16,451 nucleotides of DNA from Candidatus Peribacteria bacterium (GCA_943359415.1 CALRHQ010000014.1:1-16451), one strand, 5' to 3'; counted from the stretch's first letter, positions 7,114 to 14,062 are shown. Notes: generated by a model not told the origin, from the letters alone. A program made the numbers and translations.

Positions 7114-8289
7114 TTAGTACTTCGCCTCTTCTTCCGTTACTTCCTCACCTTTTTCCTCTGTATCTTCCTCTTTCTTAGCTTTCTTTTTCTTCTCACCTGT
7201 TTCAGTCATTGCCTTGATAGAAAGTCCAACTCTGTGGTCTTCAGGATCAATAGCGATAACTTTAGCTTTTACTTTTTCTCCAACTTTTATGTATTGAGTA
7301 ATATCCGGATTTTCATCAGCTGTAACTTCGCTAACGTGGATAAGACCATTGATATCATTTTCAAGTTTCATGAACGCTCCAAATGGAGTGATTCTGTTGA
7401 TTTCACCTTCTACAACAGTTCCAACTTCGTATTTCTTTGTAGCCTCAACCCAAGGATCTGGAGTTAGTCTCTTCATAGAAAGGCTGATCTTGTCTTTGTC
7501 CTTTCCGATAACCATAACTTCAACATCTTCTCCAAGTCTTCCATAGTCACGAGGGTCTTTTACATGCCCCCAAGCGATTTCTGAAATATGTACAAGTCCT
7601 TCAAGACCTCCGAATGTAACGAAAATACCAAATTTGACGATGCCGCTGATTCTTCCTTTAACTTTCTGCCCGACATCAAGTTTGTCGAGTGCTACTCCAC
7701 GTGTCTCTTCTTCAGCTGCTTTTTCAGATAGAATTAATTTTCCACCTTCACGATCAAGGTTGATGATACGTACAGTAAGAGGAATTCCAACAAGCTTTGT
7801 AAGTCTTGTAAGAATTTCGCTGCTGTCAGCACCGTCGACTCTAGGATAGTGCAAAGGAGCAAGTTGTGAGACCGGGATGAATCCTTTGATTCCATCGATA
7901 TTAAGTAGAAGACCTCCTTTATTCGCTTCGTTAGCCATAACCTGAATAGATTTGTCGCTTTCGTAAGCATCCACAAATTTCTTCCAAGTCTTTTCTTGGC
8001 TCGCTTTCCTCAAAGACAAGACAATAAGTCCATCTTCATTCTCTTCTTCCAAAACGTAAGCATAAATGCTATCGCCGGCTTTTAGAGTTTTTAGGGTGTT
8101 AAGGCTATCATTAGCCTCTTGTCCTGAAATAATACCTGTAGATGTACCTTCCAAATCTACAAGAACTTTATTTTTGATTACGCTTACAACAATTCCATCT
8201 ACAAATGTACCTGGAATCGGTGGATTAAGCACGCCACTAGAGGCAATCAGCTCATCCATAATCGCACTTTTGGTGTATTTATTCGCCAT
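7114..8289 (-). CDS. rpsA: 30S ribosomal protein S1 (four S1 domains)
   Basis: S1 binds single-stranded mRNA and feeds it to the 30S subunit, which matters for messages without Shine-Dalgarno sequences. The 391-aa protein has four S1/OB domains at about residues 26-95, 110-190, 206-275 and 289-362. The last two are the most canonical: GRISGIVKFGIFVTFGGLEG (212-231) with LVHISEIAW, and GEINRITPFGAFMKLENDIN (295-314) with LIHVSEV. Domains 1 and 2 are more divergent, as usual for the ribosome-binding half. The tail (363-391) alternates Lys and Glu blocks and is probably disordered. Four domains instead of the six of E. coli S1 is common outside Proteobacteria. The ATG at 8289 is the first in frame; no Shine-Dalgarno sequence precedes it. 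A perfect consensus promoter lies about 100 nt upstream, leaving a leader of about 90 nt. Transcription from clpC upstream may also read in, since I see no terminator between them. Confidence 0.93.
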   Translation of the reverse strand: MANKYTKSAIMDELIASSGVLNPPIPGTFVDGIVVSVIKNKVLVDLEGTSTGIISGQEANDSLNTLKTLKAGDSIYAYVLEEENEDGLIVLSLRKASQEKTWKKFVDAYESDKSIQVMANEANKGGLLLNIDGIKGFIPVSQLAPLHYPRVDGADSSEILTRLTKLVGIPLTVRIINLDREGGKLILSEKAAEEETRGVALDKLDVGQKVKGRISGIVKFGIFVTFGGLEGLVHISEIAWGHVKDPRDYGRLGEDVEVMVIGKDKDKISLSMKRLTPDPWVEATKKYEVGTVVEGEINRITPFGAFMKLENDINGLIHVSEVTADENPDITQYIKVGEKVKAKVIAIDPEDHRVGLSIKAMTETGEKKKKAKKEEDTEEKGEEVTEEEAKY

Positions 8290-8385
8290 AAATTACGTTT
8301 AGCAGGACCTTTTAAAATTTATAAGCTTTTGTGCATAAAGGTGGTCCATGCCGTAAAAATCCATTTACTAACAAAAGCATTGGGG

Positions 8386-8414
8386 ATTATAAGAAGGTTT
8401 TGCGGGTTTGTCAA
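8386..8414 (-). promoter_or_regulatory. Perfect consensus sigma-70 type promoter of rpsA
   Basis: Minus strand TTGACA (8414-8409), a 17-nt spacer and TATAAT (8391-8386) match the consensus at all twelve positions. Transcription should start near 8379, giving a leader of about 90 nt before the rpsA ATG. The -35 lies only about 19 nt past the clpC stop codon. Such strength fits an abundant ribosomal protein. Confidence 0.8.
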
Positions 8415-8432
8415 AGGGAAAATTACCTTAAA

Positions 8433-11054
8433 CTACACCTTCACCAAATCCACACCTTTCTCACCTTTCTTCACAATTTTTACTTTGTCATTTTCTTTGA
8501 ATTTTCCATCCAAGAATTTTTGTGTCAAAGGATCTTCGACAAGCTCTTGGATCGCACGTCTTACAGGACGAGCGCCGTATTTTGGGTCATAACCAACCTC
8601 AGCCAATACATCCAAAGCTGAATCAGTAACCTCAAGGCTAAGATTTTTTGGCTTAATGCGATCCATCAATTTATTCAAATTTAGCTGTACGATTTCTTTG
8701 ATATTTGCATTTGTAAGAGCATGGAACACAACAACTTTATCTATTCTGTTCAAAAATTCAGGTTTAAAATGATCTTTAAGTTCCTTCAATATTTCGGATT
8801 TCATTGCTTCAAAGCTTTTTTCAGCTTTTGCTATATCAGTACCCTGTGCCGCAAATCCAATTGGCGCAGCTTTGTCTGTAAGTTTTTTCGCTCCGATATT
8901 TGAAGTCATCACGATAATAGTATTTTTGAAATCGACTTTTCTGCCTTTAGCATCAGTAAGTTCACCATCTTCAAGAATTTGAAGAAGCAAATTAAACACA
9001 TCCGGATGAGCTTTTTCAATCTCATCAAAAAGTATTACGCTATAAGGTTTTCGTCTAACGGCTTCAGTAAGCTGTCCACCTTCTTCATAACCAACATATC
9101 CGGCAGTCGCACCAACCAAACGTGAAGTATTATGTCTTTCCATAAATTCACTCATATCGATCTTGATAAGAGCATTTTTATCATTGAAAACTTCTTCAGC
9201 GATGGCTTTTACAAGCTCAGTTTTTCCGACACCTGTAGGTCCCATAAATATAAATGAACCGATTGGACGCCTTTCATCTGCAAAACCTGCACGTGATCTA
9301 CGAATAGAATTACATACAGCACTGACAGCTTCTTCTTGTCCGATAATGCGTGTTCTTATAGATTCCTCCAAAGACTGTAACTTCGAAATATCATCTTTTA
9401 GAAGCCTTGTAACAGGCACTCCTGTCATAGTCGCAACAACTTCTGCGATATTGTCTGCAGTGACCTTTTCACGTTTTGCTCTAGGAGTTTTTATGAATTT
9501 TTGTTCTTCAATTTTCTTTAAGGCATCAAGTTCTTCATTTCTTAGTTCAGCAGCTTTTTCATAATCTTGTTTTGAAACACATTCTTCTTTTTTCTTGATG
9601 ATAGCTCCAAGTTTGCTCTGTAATTTTTTCACTTTATCGTTATTTGAAGCCTTATTTATACGTTTTTTAGCAGATGCTTCATCAATCAAATCGATAGCTT
9701 TATCAGGCAAAAATTTATCATTCAAGTATCTTTTCGAAAGAGTTACTGCAGAAGCAAGAGCTTCGTCAGTAATAAGTAAATTGTGATGTTCTTCAAAAGA
9801 TTCACGAATTCCATGTAAAATTTCCAAAGTCTCAGATGGTGAAGTTTCCTCAACGACAACAGACTGAAATCTTCTTTCAAGTGCTGCATCTTTTTCAATA
9901 TGTTTTCTGAATTCTGCAGTTGTAGTTGCACCAATGACCTGAACTTTACCTCTAGATAAAGCCGGTTTTAGAATATTTGCTGCGTCCAAACTTCCTTCGG
10001 CACTTCCAGCTCCCATAACAGTGTGAAGTTCATCGATAAACAAAATCACATTGTCCTGGCTCATCACTTCTTCAAGAATTTGCTTTATTCTTTCCTCAAA
10101 TTCTCCCCTATATTTTGTTCCTGCAACTATTGACGCCATCGAAAGAGACAAAATTCTCTTATCCAACATATTATCGGGAACTTTCTCGGCCGCGATGGCT
10201 TGAGCAAGACCTTCACAAACCGCAGTTTTACCGACTCCGGATTCTCCTATAAGTACAGGATTGTTTTTTGTTTTCCTTGAAAGAATGCTTATTACACGTT
10301 CAATCTCTTTTTTACGTCCGACAATCGGATCCAATTTTCCCTTTTTAGCCTCATCCACAAGATCAGTAGTGAAATAATCCAATGCTGGAGTATTTGTCTT
10401 TTTTCCCCCTTGTGCAGCTGCTGTCGTCTTTTTCTTCTTATAATTAGGAGTATCATCTTTCATTTGTCCGTTCATCATGCCCTGAAGTCCTGCAAGAAAA
10501 AATTCTATAGGATTTTGCATATTTCCATTTTTTGGAGGCATATGCACTCCGCTTGAACTTTCGTCCATTGATCCATTTTTAGGATCATAGTTTTTTGCTC
10601 TATCAAAAATTTCAAGAATTTGGGCTTTCACATCGGCAGGGGACACCTTCATGTTTTCCAATATTACTGTCGCCGCAGTATTATCTTGAGAAACAAGAGA
10701 CAACAATAAATGTTCTGTTCCAACAAAAGAATGTCCATGTTCATGGGCAAGCTTAACAGCTTCTTCAATAACTTCTTTTGCAAAACCGGAAAGACCGGTG
10801 GCCTGACCTGCGCTAGCAACATTTGAAGAAGCATTTCTTCCAACAGTCTTCAAAACAAGATTTACATTGTCCAAAGAAACACCAAAATTTAATAACACAG
10901 ACGCACCAAGAGAATTCTCTTGAGCCAAAATTCCCATAAGAACATGTTCTGTTCCGACGTAATTTAGATTTGCATCCTTCGCTTTTTCTTGTGCAACAAT
11001 AAGAGCCTTCTTAGCCTCTTTTGTAAACTTTTCAAATTGGTTGAATTCTGTCAT
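8433..11054 (-). CDS. clpC: ClpC-type AAA+ unfoldase subunit of the Clp protease
   Basis: ClpC is a hexameric ATP-driven unfoldase that feeds proteins into ClpP. The 873-aa product shows the full order: two Clp_N repeats (about 4-75 and 80-150), a Met/Lys-rich linker (about 160-220), AAA domain D1 with Walker A GESGVGKT (270-277), Walker B ILFIDE (337-342) and LERRF (392-396), a UVR-type coiled-coil middle segment (about 485-515, KQDYEKAAELRNEELDAL), and D2 with GPTGVGKT (605-612) and VILFDE (673-678). The tripeptide IGF (732-734, in APIGFAAQ) sits where ClpP-binding loops have (L/I/V)GF, so it should pair with ClpP rather than act as a ClpB-like disaggregase. The UVR segment and lack of a long ClpB middle domain also point to ClpC. 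The linker between the N domain and D1 is longer than in Bacillus ClpC. A CIRCE element upstream suggests HrcA heat-shock control. No terminator is visible before rpsA. Confidence 0.94.
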   Translation of the reverse strand: MTEFNQFEKFTKEAKKALIVAQEKAKDANLNYVGTEHVLMGILAQENSLGASVLLNFGVSLDNVNLVLKTVGRNASSNVASAGQATGLSGFAKEVIEEAVKLAHEHGHSFVGTEHLLLSLVSQDNTAATVILENMKVSPADVKAQILEIFDRAKNYDPKNGSMDESSSGVHMPPKNGNMQNPIEFFLAGLQGMMNGQMKDDTPNYKKKKTTAAAQGGKKTNTPALDYFTTDLVDEAKKGKLDPIVGRKKEIERVISILSRKTKNNPVLIGESGVGKTAVCEGLAQAIAAEKVPDNMLDKRILSLSMASIVAGTKYRGEFEERIKQILEEVMSQDNVILFIDELHTVMGAGSAEGSLDAANILKPALSRGKVQVIGATTTAEFRKHIEKDAALERRFQSVVVEETSPSETLEILHGIRESFEEHHNLLITDEALASAVTLSKRYLNDKFLPDKAIDLIDEASAKKRINKASNNDKVKKLQSKLGAIIKKKEECVSKQDYEKAAELRNEELDALKKIEEQKFIKTPRAKREKVTADNIAEVVATMTGVPVTRLLKDDISKLQSLEESIRTRIIGQEEAVSAVCNSIRRSRAGFADERRPIGSFIFMGPTGVGKTELVKAIAEEVFNDKNALIKIDMSEFMERHNTSRLVGATAGYVGYEEGGQLTEAVRRKPYSVILFDEIEKAHPDVFNLLLQILEDGELTDAKGRKVDFKNTIIVMTSNIGAKKLTDKAAPIGFAAQGTDIAKAEKSFEAMKSEILKELKDHFKPEFLNRIDKVVVFHALTNANIKEIVQLNLNKLMDRIKPKNLSLEVTDSALDVLAEVGYDPKYGARPVRRAIQELVEDPLTQKFLDGKFKENDKVKIVKKGEKGVDLVKV

Positions 11055-11082
11055 TTTTATTTTTGATTAAATTTATCAATAA

Positions 11083-11091
11083 ATAATACCA
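11083..11091 (-). promoter_or_regulatory. Candidate extended -10 promoter of clpC
   Basis: Minus strand TGGTATTAT (11091-11083) is an extended -10 (TGn plus TATTAT). Transcription would begin near 11076, about 22 nt before the clpC ATG at 11054. No good -35 is at 17 nt. A further candidate is TATTAT at 11165-11160, directly next to the CIRCE element, and a TTGACA at 11157-11152 has no good partner. Which one is used is open. Confidence 0.35.
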
Positions 11092-11165
11092 TAAAACCCT
11101 GACATTATCACTCCATAAGAGCAATTTATCCTTTACGTAAGGCCAAAACCTTGTCAAATATAATA

Positions 11166-11192
11166 TTAGCACTTACGCGCCTTGAGTGCTAG
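11166..11192 (-). promoter_or_regulatory. CIRCE operator (HrcA repressor site) upstream of clpC
   Basis: The plus strand has TTAGCACTT (11166-11174), nine bases, then GAGTGCTAG (11184-11192). The CIRCE consensus is TTAGCACTC-N9-GAGTGCTAA; this site matches 16 of 18 arm positions with the exact 9-nt spacer. CIRCE binds the heat-shock repressor HrcA. clpC, starting about 112 nt downstream on the minus strand, is the only sensible target. The site overlaps the last six codons and stop codon of the upstream lipoprotein gene. Confidence 0.85.
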
Positions 11193-12390
11193 ATATCTTG
11201 CTTGACATAAGGAGCATGATGTCGCGATATTGCTTATTTCCACTTAGGAGGAATATATACTTGTCCACCTTTACGTATAGATTAACTTGGTCTCCACTAT
11301 CTATTTCTATGCCTTCGAGTGCGCCAATCTTGAGTTTTTTCCCGGAAGGTAGCTCTCCAGTCAAAAGGTCCAATCCGACGAGTTCTTCGCTGTCCGCAGT
11401 CTCTGTAAACGAATAATGGTACGAAGATCCTTCCATGGAAGCCTTTGCTCCAGAATAATACCATTGCGCAGGATATTCACCTTTGAATTTAAAAGGCAGG
11501 CTTTCGAAAACAGAAAATTTCATATCAAGTATCGGCAAAGTTTCTTCAGAAACAGAATCGTCATCGTCATCTCCGGAATCCGCGATATCTGAAGTAAATC
11601 CGGTAAATTTAAAACTTGAAAGAATATTGTTGTAAACAATTTTTTTATTTTCTGAGAATGGAGGATTTCCGCCAACAAAAGAAATTTGGTAGATAAGGCC
11701 ATTTCTATATAAATAAACATCTTCATTTATATCTCTTGGAATTCTAAGGGCCATCAAATGGTCTTCACCAATTTGTTGAAAATTTTCATGATATTGCTCA
11801 ACGTTCTGCAACTTTTCTTTAGCATAAGAAGCTAAAGCATCTTTTGTGGAATCTTTGTTTGGGGCTACAGGATTAAAGACAAAGGATGTTTGCATAATAG
11901 AAACACTGTCAGGTTTTCCTGAAGTTTCATTTTTCAAAGTAGGCGCAGTTAGAAGAATGCTATCTTTTAGATCTTCAAGTTCCCAATTATTTGGATAGTT
12001 TATCTCCAATCCAAGATCGGTATTTTTATATGATATCAAATTTTTATCAGATTTATCTTTTGAAAGGATCTCCATAACGGAGACTCCTGAAACTTCAAAA
12101 ATATCATCTTTCGTGTTCATAAAACCCATAATCTGAACTTTATTATTCAGATATTCACTACTTCCAAGATTTAAAACCAGACTTCGAAGAGGAATAGTAT
12201 TATTTTTTTCATCTATAAGTACATGTGTTCCACCATAAGAAGACTCAGAAGATTTATCATTAAGAATCCCTACTTTTGTAGTTAGATCTGCATCGTCTTT
12301 GAAAAAACCGCCAACACTGCATCCGTAAAACAAAAAAGAAGAAACTAACGTCACGGAAAAAATAAAAATCTTTTTATTAAACATATTCAT
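11173..12390 (-). CDS. Lipoprotein with an OB-like domain and two PsbP-like domains
   Basis: The 405-aa protein starts with a lysine-bearing n-region, a hydrophobic core (about 8-20) and Cys24 in an LFYGC context: a likely lipobox, though Phe at -3 is unusual. It is thus probably anchored to the outer face of the membrane. Residues about 40-110 (with GGTHVLIDEKNN and a LNNKVQIMGFMNT stretch) look like a small OB-like beta barrel. Residues about 120-260 (YKNTDLGLEINYPNNWELED, later YRNGLIYQISFVGG and ILSSFKF) resemble the PsbP/Mog1-like fold, often found in exported proteins of unknown role. Residues about 285-400 (FPFKFKGEYPAQWYY-like start) look like a second, diverged copy. An Asp-rich linker (DDDDD-like) separates the copies. 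These assignments rest on pattern, not on a search. Function unknown. The first ATG (12390) is followed two codons later by another (12384). The 3' end contains the clpC CIRCE site. Confidence 0.75.
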   Translation of the reverse strand: MNMFNKKIFIFSVTLVSSFLFYGCSVGGFFKDDADLTTKVGILNDKSSESSYGGTHVLIDEKNNTIPLRSLVLNLGSSEYLNNKVQIMGFMNTKDDIFEVSGVSVMEILSKDKSDKNLISYKNTDLGLEINYPNNWELEDLKDSILLTAPTLKNETSGKPDSVSIMQTSFVFNPVAPNKDSTKDALASYAKEKLQNVEQYHENFQQIGEDHLMALRIPRDINEDVYLYRNGLIYQISFVGGNPPFSENKKIVYNNILSSFKFTGFTSDIADSGDDDDDSVSEETLPILDMKFSVFESLPFKFKGEYPAQWYYSGAKASMEGSSYHYSFTETADSEELVGLDLLTGELPSGKKLKIGALEGIEIDSGDQVNLYVKVDKYIFLLSGNKQYRDIMLLMSSKISSTQGA

Positions 12391-12411
12391 TTTATTTAAT
12401 TGCTAAACATA

Positions 12412-12440
12412 TTGCATTATATACGTTTAGATGATTAAAT
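12412..12440 (+). promoter_or_regulatory. Promoter of the argG leader
   Basis: TTGCAT (12412-12417), 17 nt, then TTAAAT (12435-12440) preceded by TGA at 12432-12434, an extended -10. The hexamer ends 7 nt before the ATG of the leader ORF at 12448, so the message could start at that ATG without a 5' leader, as proposed for other genes in this window. The hexamers are only moderate matches. Confidence 0.4.
12416..12421 (-). promoter_or_regulatory. -10 element of the lipoprotein gene
   Basis: TATAAT on the minus strand (12421-12416) is a perfect -10. It lies 25 nt before the ATG at 12390, giving a leader of about 18 nt. No convincing -35 was seen. It overlaps, on the other strand, the start of the argG leader promoter, whose -35 is at 12412-12417. 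Confidence 0.4.
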
Positions 12441-12447
12441 AAAAGCG

Positions 12448-12516
12448 ATGTACAAGCAAATAATAATAACAATAAGGCAAAAACCACTAGCGAAGCTTAT
12501 AAGGCGTCGTATGTGA
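12448..12516 (+). CDS. Candidate arginine leader peptide upstream of argG (22 aa)
   Basis: A 22-codon ORF with ATG at 12448 and TGA at 12514-12516. It encodes a basic peptide beginning MYKQIIITIRQ and ending KLIRRRM. Arg codons are AGG at 12475-12477 and then AGG CGT CGT at 12502-12510, so 4 of 22 residues are Arg, three in a row two codons before the stop. The ORF ends inside a set of alternative hairpins that lead to a terminator right before argG, an arginine biosynthesis gene. This is the layout of amino acid leader peptides (his, trp, leu operons). It is too short to prove by coding statistics. The evidence is its position, Arg content and overlap with the RNA switch. Confidence 0.55.
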   Translation: MYKQIIITIRQKPLAKLIRRRM

Positions 12517-12549
12517 CGTATGCAATAAAATTGTTACTTATAGCTTCGC
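12490..12549 (+). promoter_or_regulatory. Antiterminator stem of the argG attenuator
   Basis: GCGAAGC (12490-12496) pairs with GCTTCGC (12543-12549). After one bulged T, TATAAG (12498-12503) pairs with CTTATA (12537-12542): 13 bp in all. The enclosed part has two small hairpins (CGTC/GACG at 12505-12518 and CAAT/ATTG around 12523-12533). The 3' strand GCTTCGC is exactly the 5' strand of the following terminator, so the two structures exclude each other. The 5' strand lies inside the leader ORF, where a ribosome can cover it. Confidence 0.65.
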
Positions 12550-12567
12550 AAAGGCGAGGCTTTTTTT
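12543..12567 (+). terminator. Intrinsic terminator/attenuator before argG
   Basis: GCTTCGC (12543-12549), loop AAAG, GCGAGGC (12554-12560): a 7-bp stem with one G-U pair, followed at once by seven T (12561-12567). It is oriented with argG and ends only 22 nt before the argG ATG, so it can stop leader transcripts before the gene. There is no gene on this strand upstream other than the leader ORF, which supports a regulatory rather than an end-of-gene role. Confidence 0.8.
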
Positions 12568-12589
12568 ATACAAATTAATTTAAAAAACA

Positions 12590-13840
12590 ATGAAAAACAC
12601 TTATCACAAAATCGCTACATATGAAGCAAAAGAAAACATCGACAAAGTACTTTTGCTTTACTCAGGAGGTCTTGATACATCGGTAATGGTCAAATGGATC
12701 AACGAAACTTATGGCGCTGACGTTTATGCGCTCACTATAAACATCGGTCAAAATGAAGAGGATTTTGAAGAAATAAAACAAAAAGCATTAAATCTCGGCG
12801 CGAAAAAAGCAATTTTGGTCGATGCACAGGAAGAATTTGCAAACGAATATTTGTCCAAAGCAATAAAGGCAAACGTGGATTATCAACATGGCTATCATTT
12901 ATTTTGTCCACTTGGACGAGCAATCATCAGCAAAAAAGCTGTAGAAATAGCACAGCAGGAAGGCATAAAAATTATCGCACATGGATCTACAGGTAAAGGA
13001 AATGATCAGGTACGTTTTGATTCATACATAACAACGCTCGATCCATCAATCAAAATAATGGCTCCTGTACGTGAAAATTCAATGACTCGACAGGAAGAAT
13101 TGGAGTACGCAAAAAAACATAATATTCCGATCAAAATTCGAAATACATTGTATTCATATGACCAAAATTTATGGGGGAATTCCGCAGAAGGCGGGGAAAT
13201 ATGCGACGTAAAGTTGATTCCAAATATGGAAAAAATACTGATACAAAATGCAGGATTGAAAGATGCGTTGGCTACACCGAGCACTATCACATTGGAATTT
13301 GAAAAAGGAATTCCAGTAAAATTAAATGGCCACACATTATCACTAGAAAACATCATAAAGGCATTGTCTGCTCTTGGTTCAGCGCACGGAGTCGGCACAA
13401 AAATCCTTACAGAAGATCGTATCGTGGGATTAAAGGTGCGTGGAGTATACGAAGAACCAGCTGCCGCGATTCTAGTAGAAGCGCATAAAGAATTGGAAAA
13501 AGTCGTATCAACATTTGAAGAAAATGACTTCAAAGAAATCGTAGACCACAAATGGGCCGCACTTTGTTATCGTGCAAAATGGCACGAGCCACTGATGGAA
13601 GATATAAACGCCTTTATAGACAAACAAAACGAAAAAGTATCAGGAATTGTAACAATACAAGTTTTCAAAGGTAATGTTTACATAATGGCGATCGATTCGA
13701 AATATTCCCTAATAGATGCAAACATGGCGAGTTTTGATACACAAGAATTTAATCAACAGGCGTCCGCAAGTTTCATCGAACATTATTCCTTCCAGCAAAA
13801 AATGGCGAATAATATCAAAGGTAAAATGTTAATTAAGTGA
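12590..13840 (+). CDS. argG: Argininosuccinate synthase
   Basis: ArgG joins citrulline and aspartate using ATP to form argininosuccinate, the penultimate step of arginine synthesis. The 416-aa protein has the ATP-pyrophosphatase loop YSGGLDTS (24-31), the HGSTGKGNDQVRFD segment (131-144) for substrate binding, and YDQNLWGNSAEGGEICD (190-206). Length is normal for the family (about 400-450). An N-terminal extension of about 17 residues precedes the first strand. argH is not visible nearby, so the next step must be encoded elsewhere or be missing; many CPR bacteria have only fragments of this pathway. The ATG at 12590 is the first in frame and has no Shine-Dalgarno sequence. It is preceded by the leader peptide and attenuator. 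It is the only long gene here ending in TGA. No convincing + strand terminator follows; the convergent ruvB lies about 240 bp away. Confidence 0.95.
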   Translation: MKNTYHKIATYEAKENIDKVLLLYSGGLDTSVMVKWINETYGADVYALTINIGQNEEDFEEIKQKALNLGAKKAILVDAQEEFANEYLSKAIKANVDYQHGYHLFCPLGRAIISKKAVEIAQQEGIKIIAHGSTGKGNDQVRFDSYITTLDPSIKIMAPVRENSMTRQEELEYAKKHNIPIKIRNTLYSYDQNLWGNSAEGGEICDVKLIPNMEKILIQNAGLKDALATPSTITLEFEKGIPVKLNGHTLSLENIIKALSALGSAHGVGTKILTEDRIVGLKVRGVYEEPAAAILVEAHKELEKVVSTFEENDFKEIVDHKWAALCYRAKWHEPLMEDINAFIDKQNEKVSGIVTIQVFKGNVYIMAIDSKYSLIDANMASFDTQEFNQQASASFIEHYSFQQKMANNIKGKMLIK

Positions 13841-13898
13841 ATCTTTTTAACAGGATAGATCGGGGGAAAGGGGGAAATATGTTTTAAAAAATATTACT

Positions 13899-13928
13899 AA
13901 AAAAGGAGAGCATCACGATGCTCTCCTT
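13899..13928 (-). terminator. Terminator hairpin for the ruvB unit
   Basis: A perfect 11-bp stem AAGGAGAGCAT (13903-13913) / ATGCTCTCCTT (13918-13928) with a CACG tetraloop. Read on the minus strand it is followed by TTTTTT (13904-13899), so it would stop ruvB transcripts. On the plus strand it lacks a U-run, so argG may not end here. Confidence 0.75.
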
Positions 13929-13958
13929 CGCTCTAGAGAGAAAGACAGGTGTCAGAAA

Positions 13959-14062
13959 AAGAAGGGGTGGGAATATGTATTTGAGCGATTCTGTTCTATA
14001 TAAGATAAGATTGCTTATCGAAAAAAGAAAGCGAGCTCAAATATATATTCCCACCCCTTCTT
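13959..14062. repeat. 104-bp inverted-repeat element with 28-bp arms
   Basis: The left arm at 13959-13986 (AAGAAGGGGTGGGAATAT, then GTATTTGAGC) and the right arm at 14035-14062 are reverse complements over 28 positions with one G-T mismatch, which is a G-U pair in RNA read from the + strand. The 48-nt centre has its own hairpin, GATAAG-ATTG-CTTATC (14004-14019). It lies in the convergent gap between argG and ruvB, 17 bp from the ruvB stop codon. No coding content is apparent and no clear target duplication flanks it. It could be a MITE-like element, a long RNase III-type RNA hairpin or an unusual transcription block. The short + strand frame across it is an artefact of the palindrome. Confidence 0.85.

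Noticed and set aside
11141..11158. CtsR-like direct repeat (GGCCAAA and TGTCAAA) upstream of clpC
   Set aside because: The spacer is four nt instead of three and both heptads are imperfect; the CIRCE next to it is a far better regulator site.
12430..12589. T-box riboswitch before argG
   Set aside because: The leader is too short for stem I with a specifier loop, and no T-box UGGN bulge sequence was found; the leader peptide model fits better.
13835..13840. UGA recoded as Gly (code 25), as in Gracilibacteria
   Set aside because: No long gene has in-frame TGA, and argG ends in TGA at the expected length; recoding would predict many internal TGA codons.
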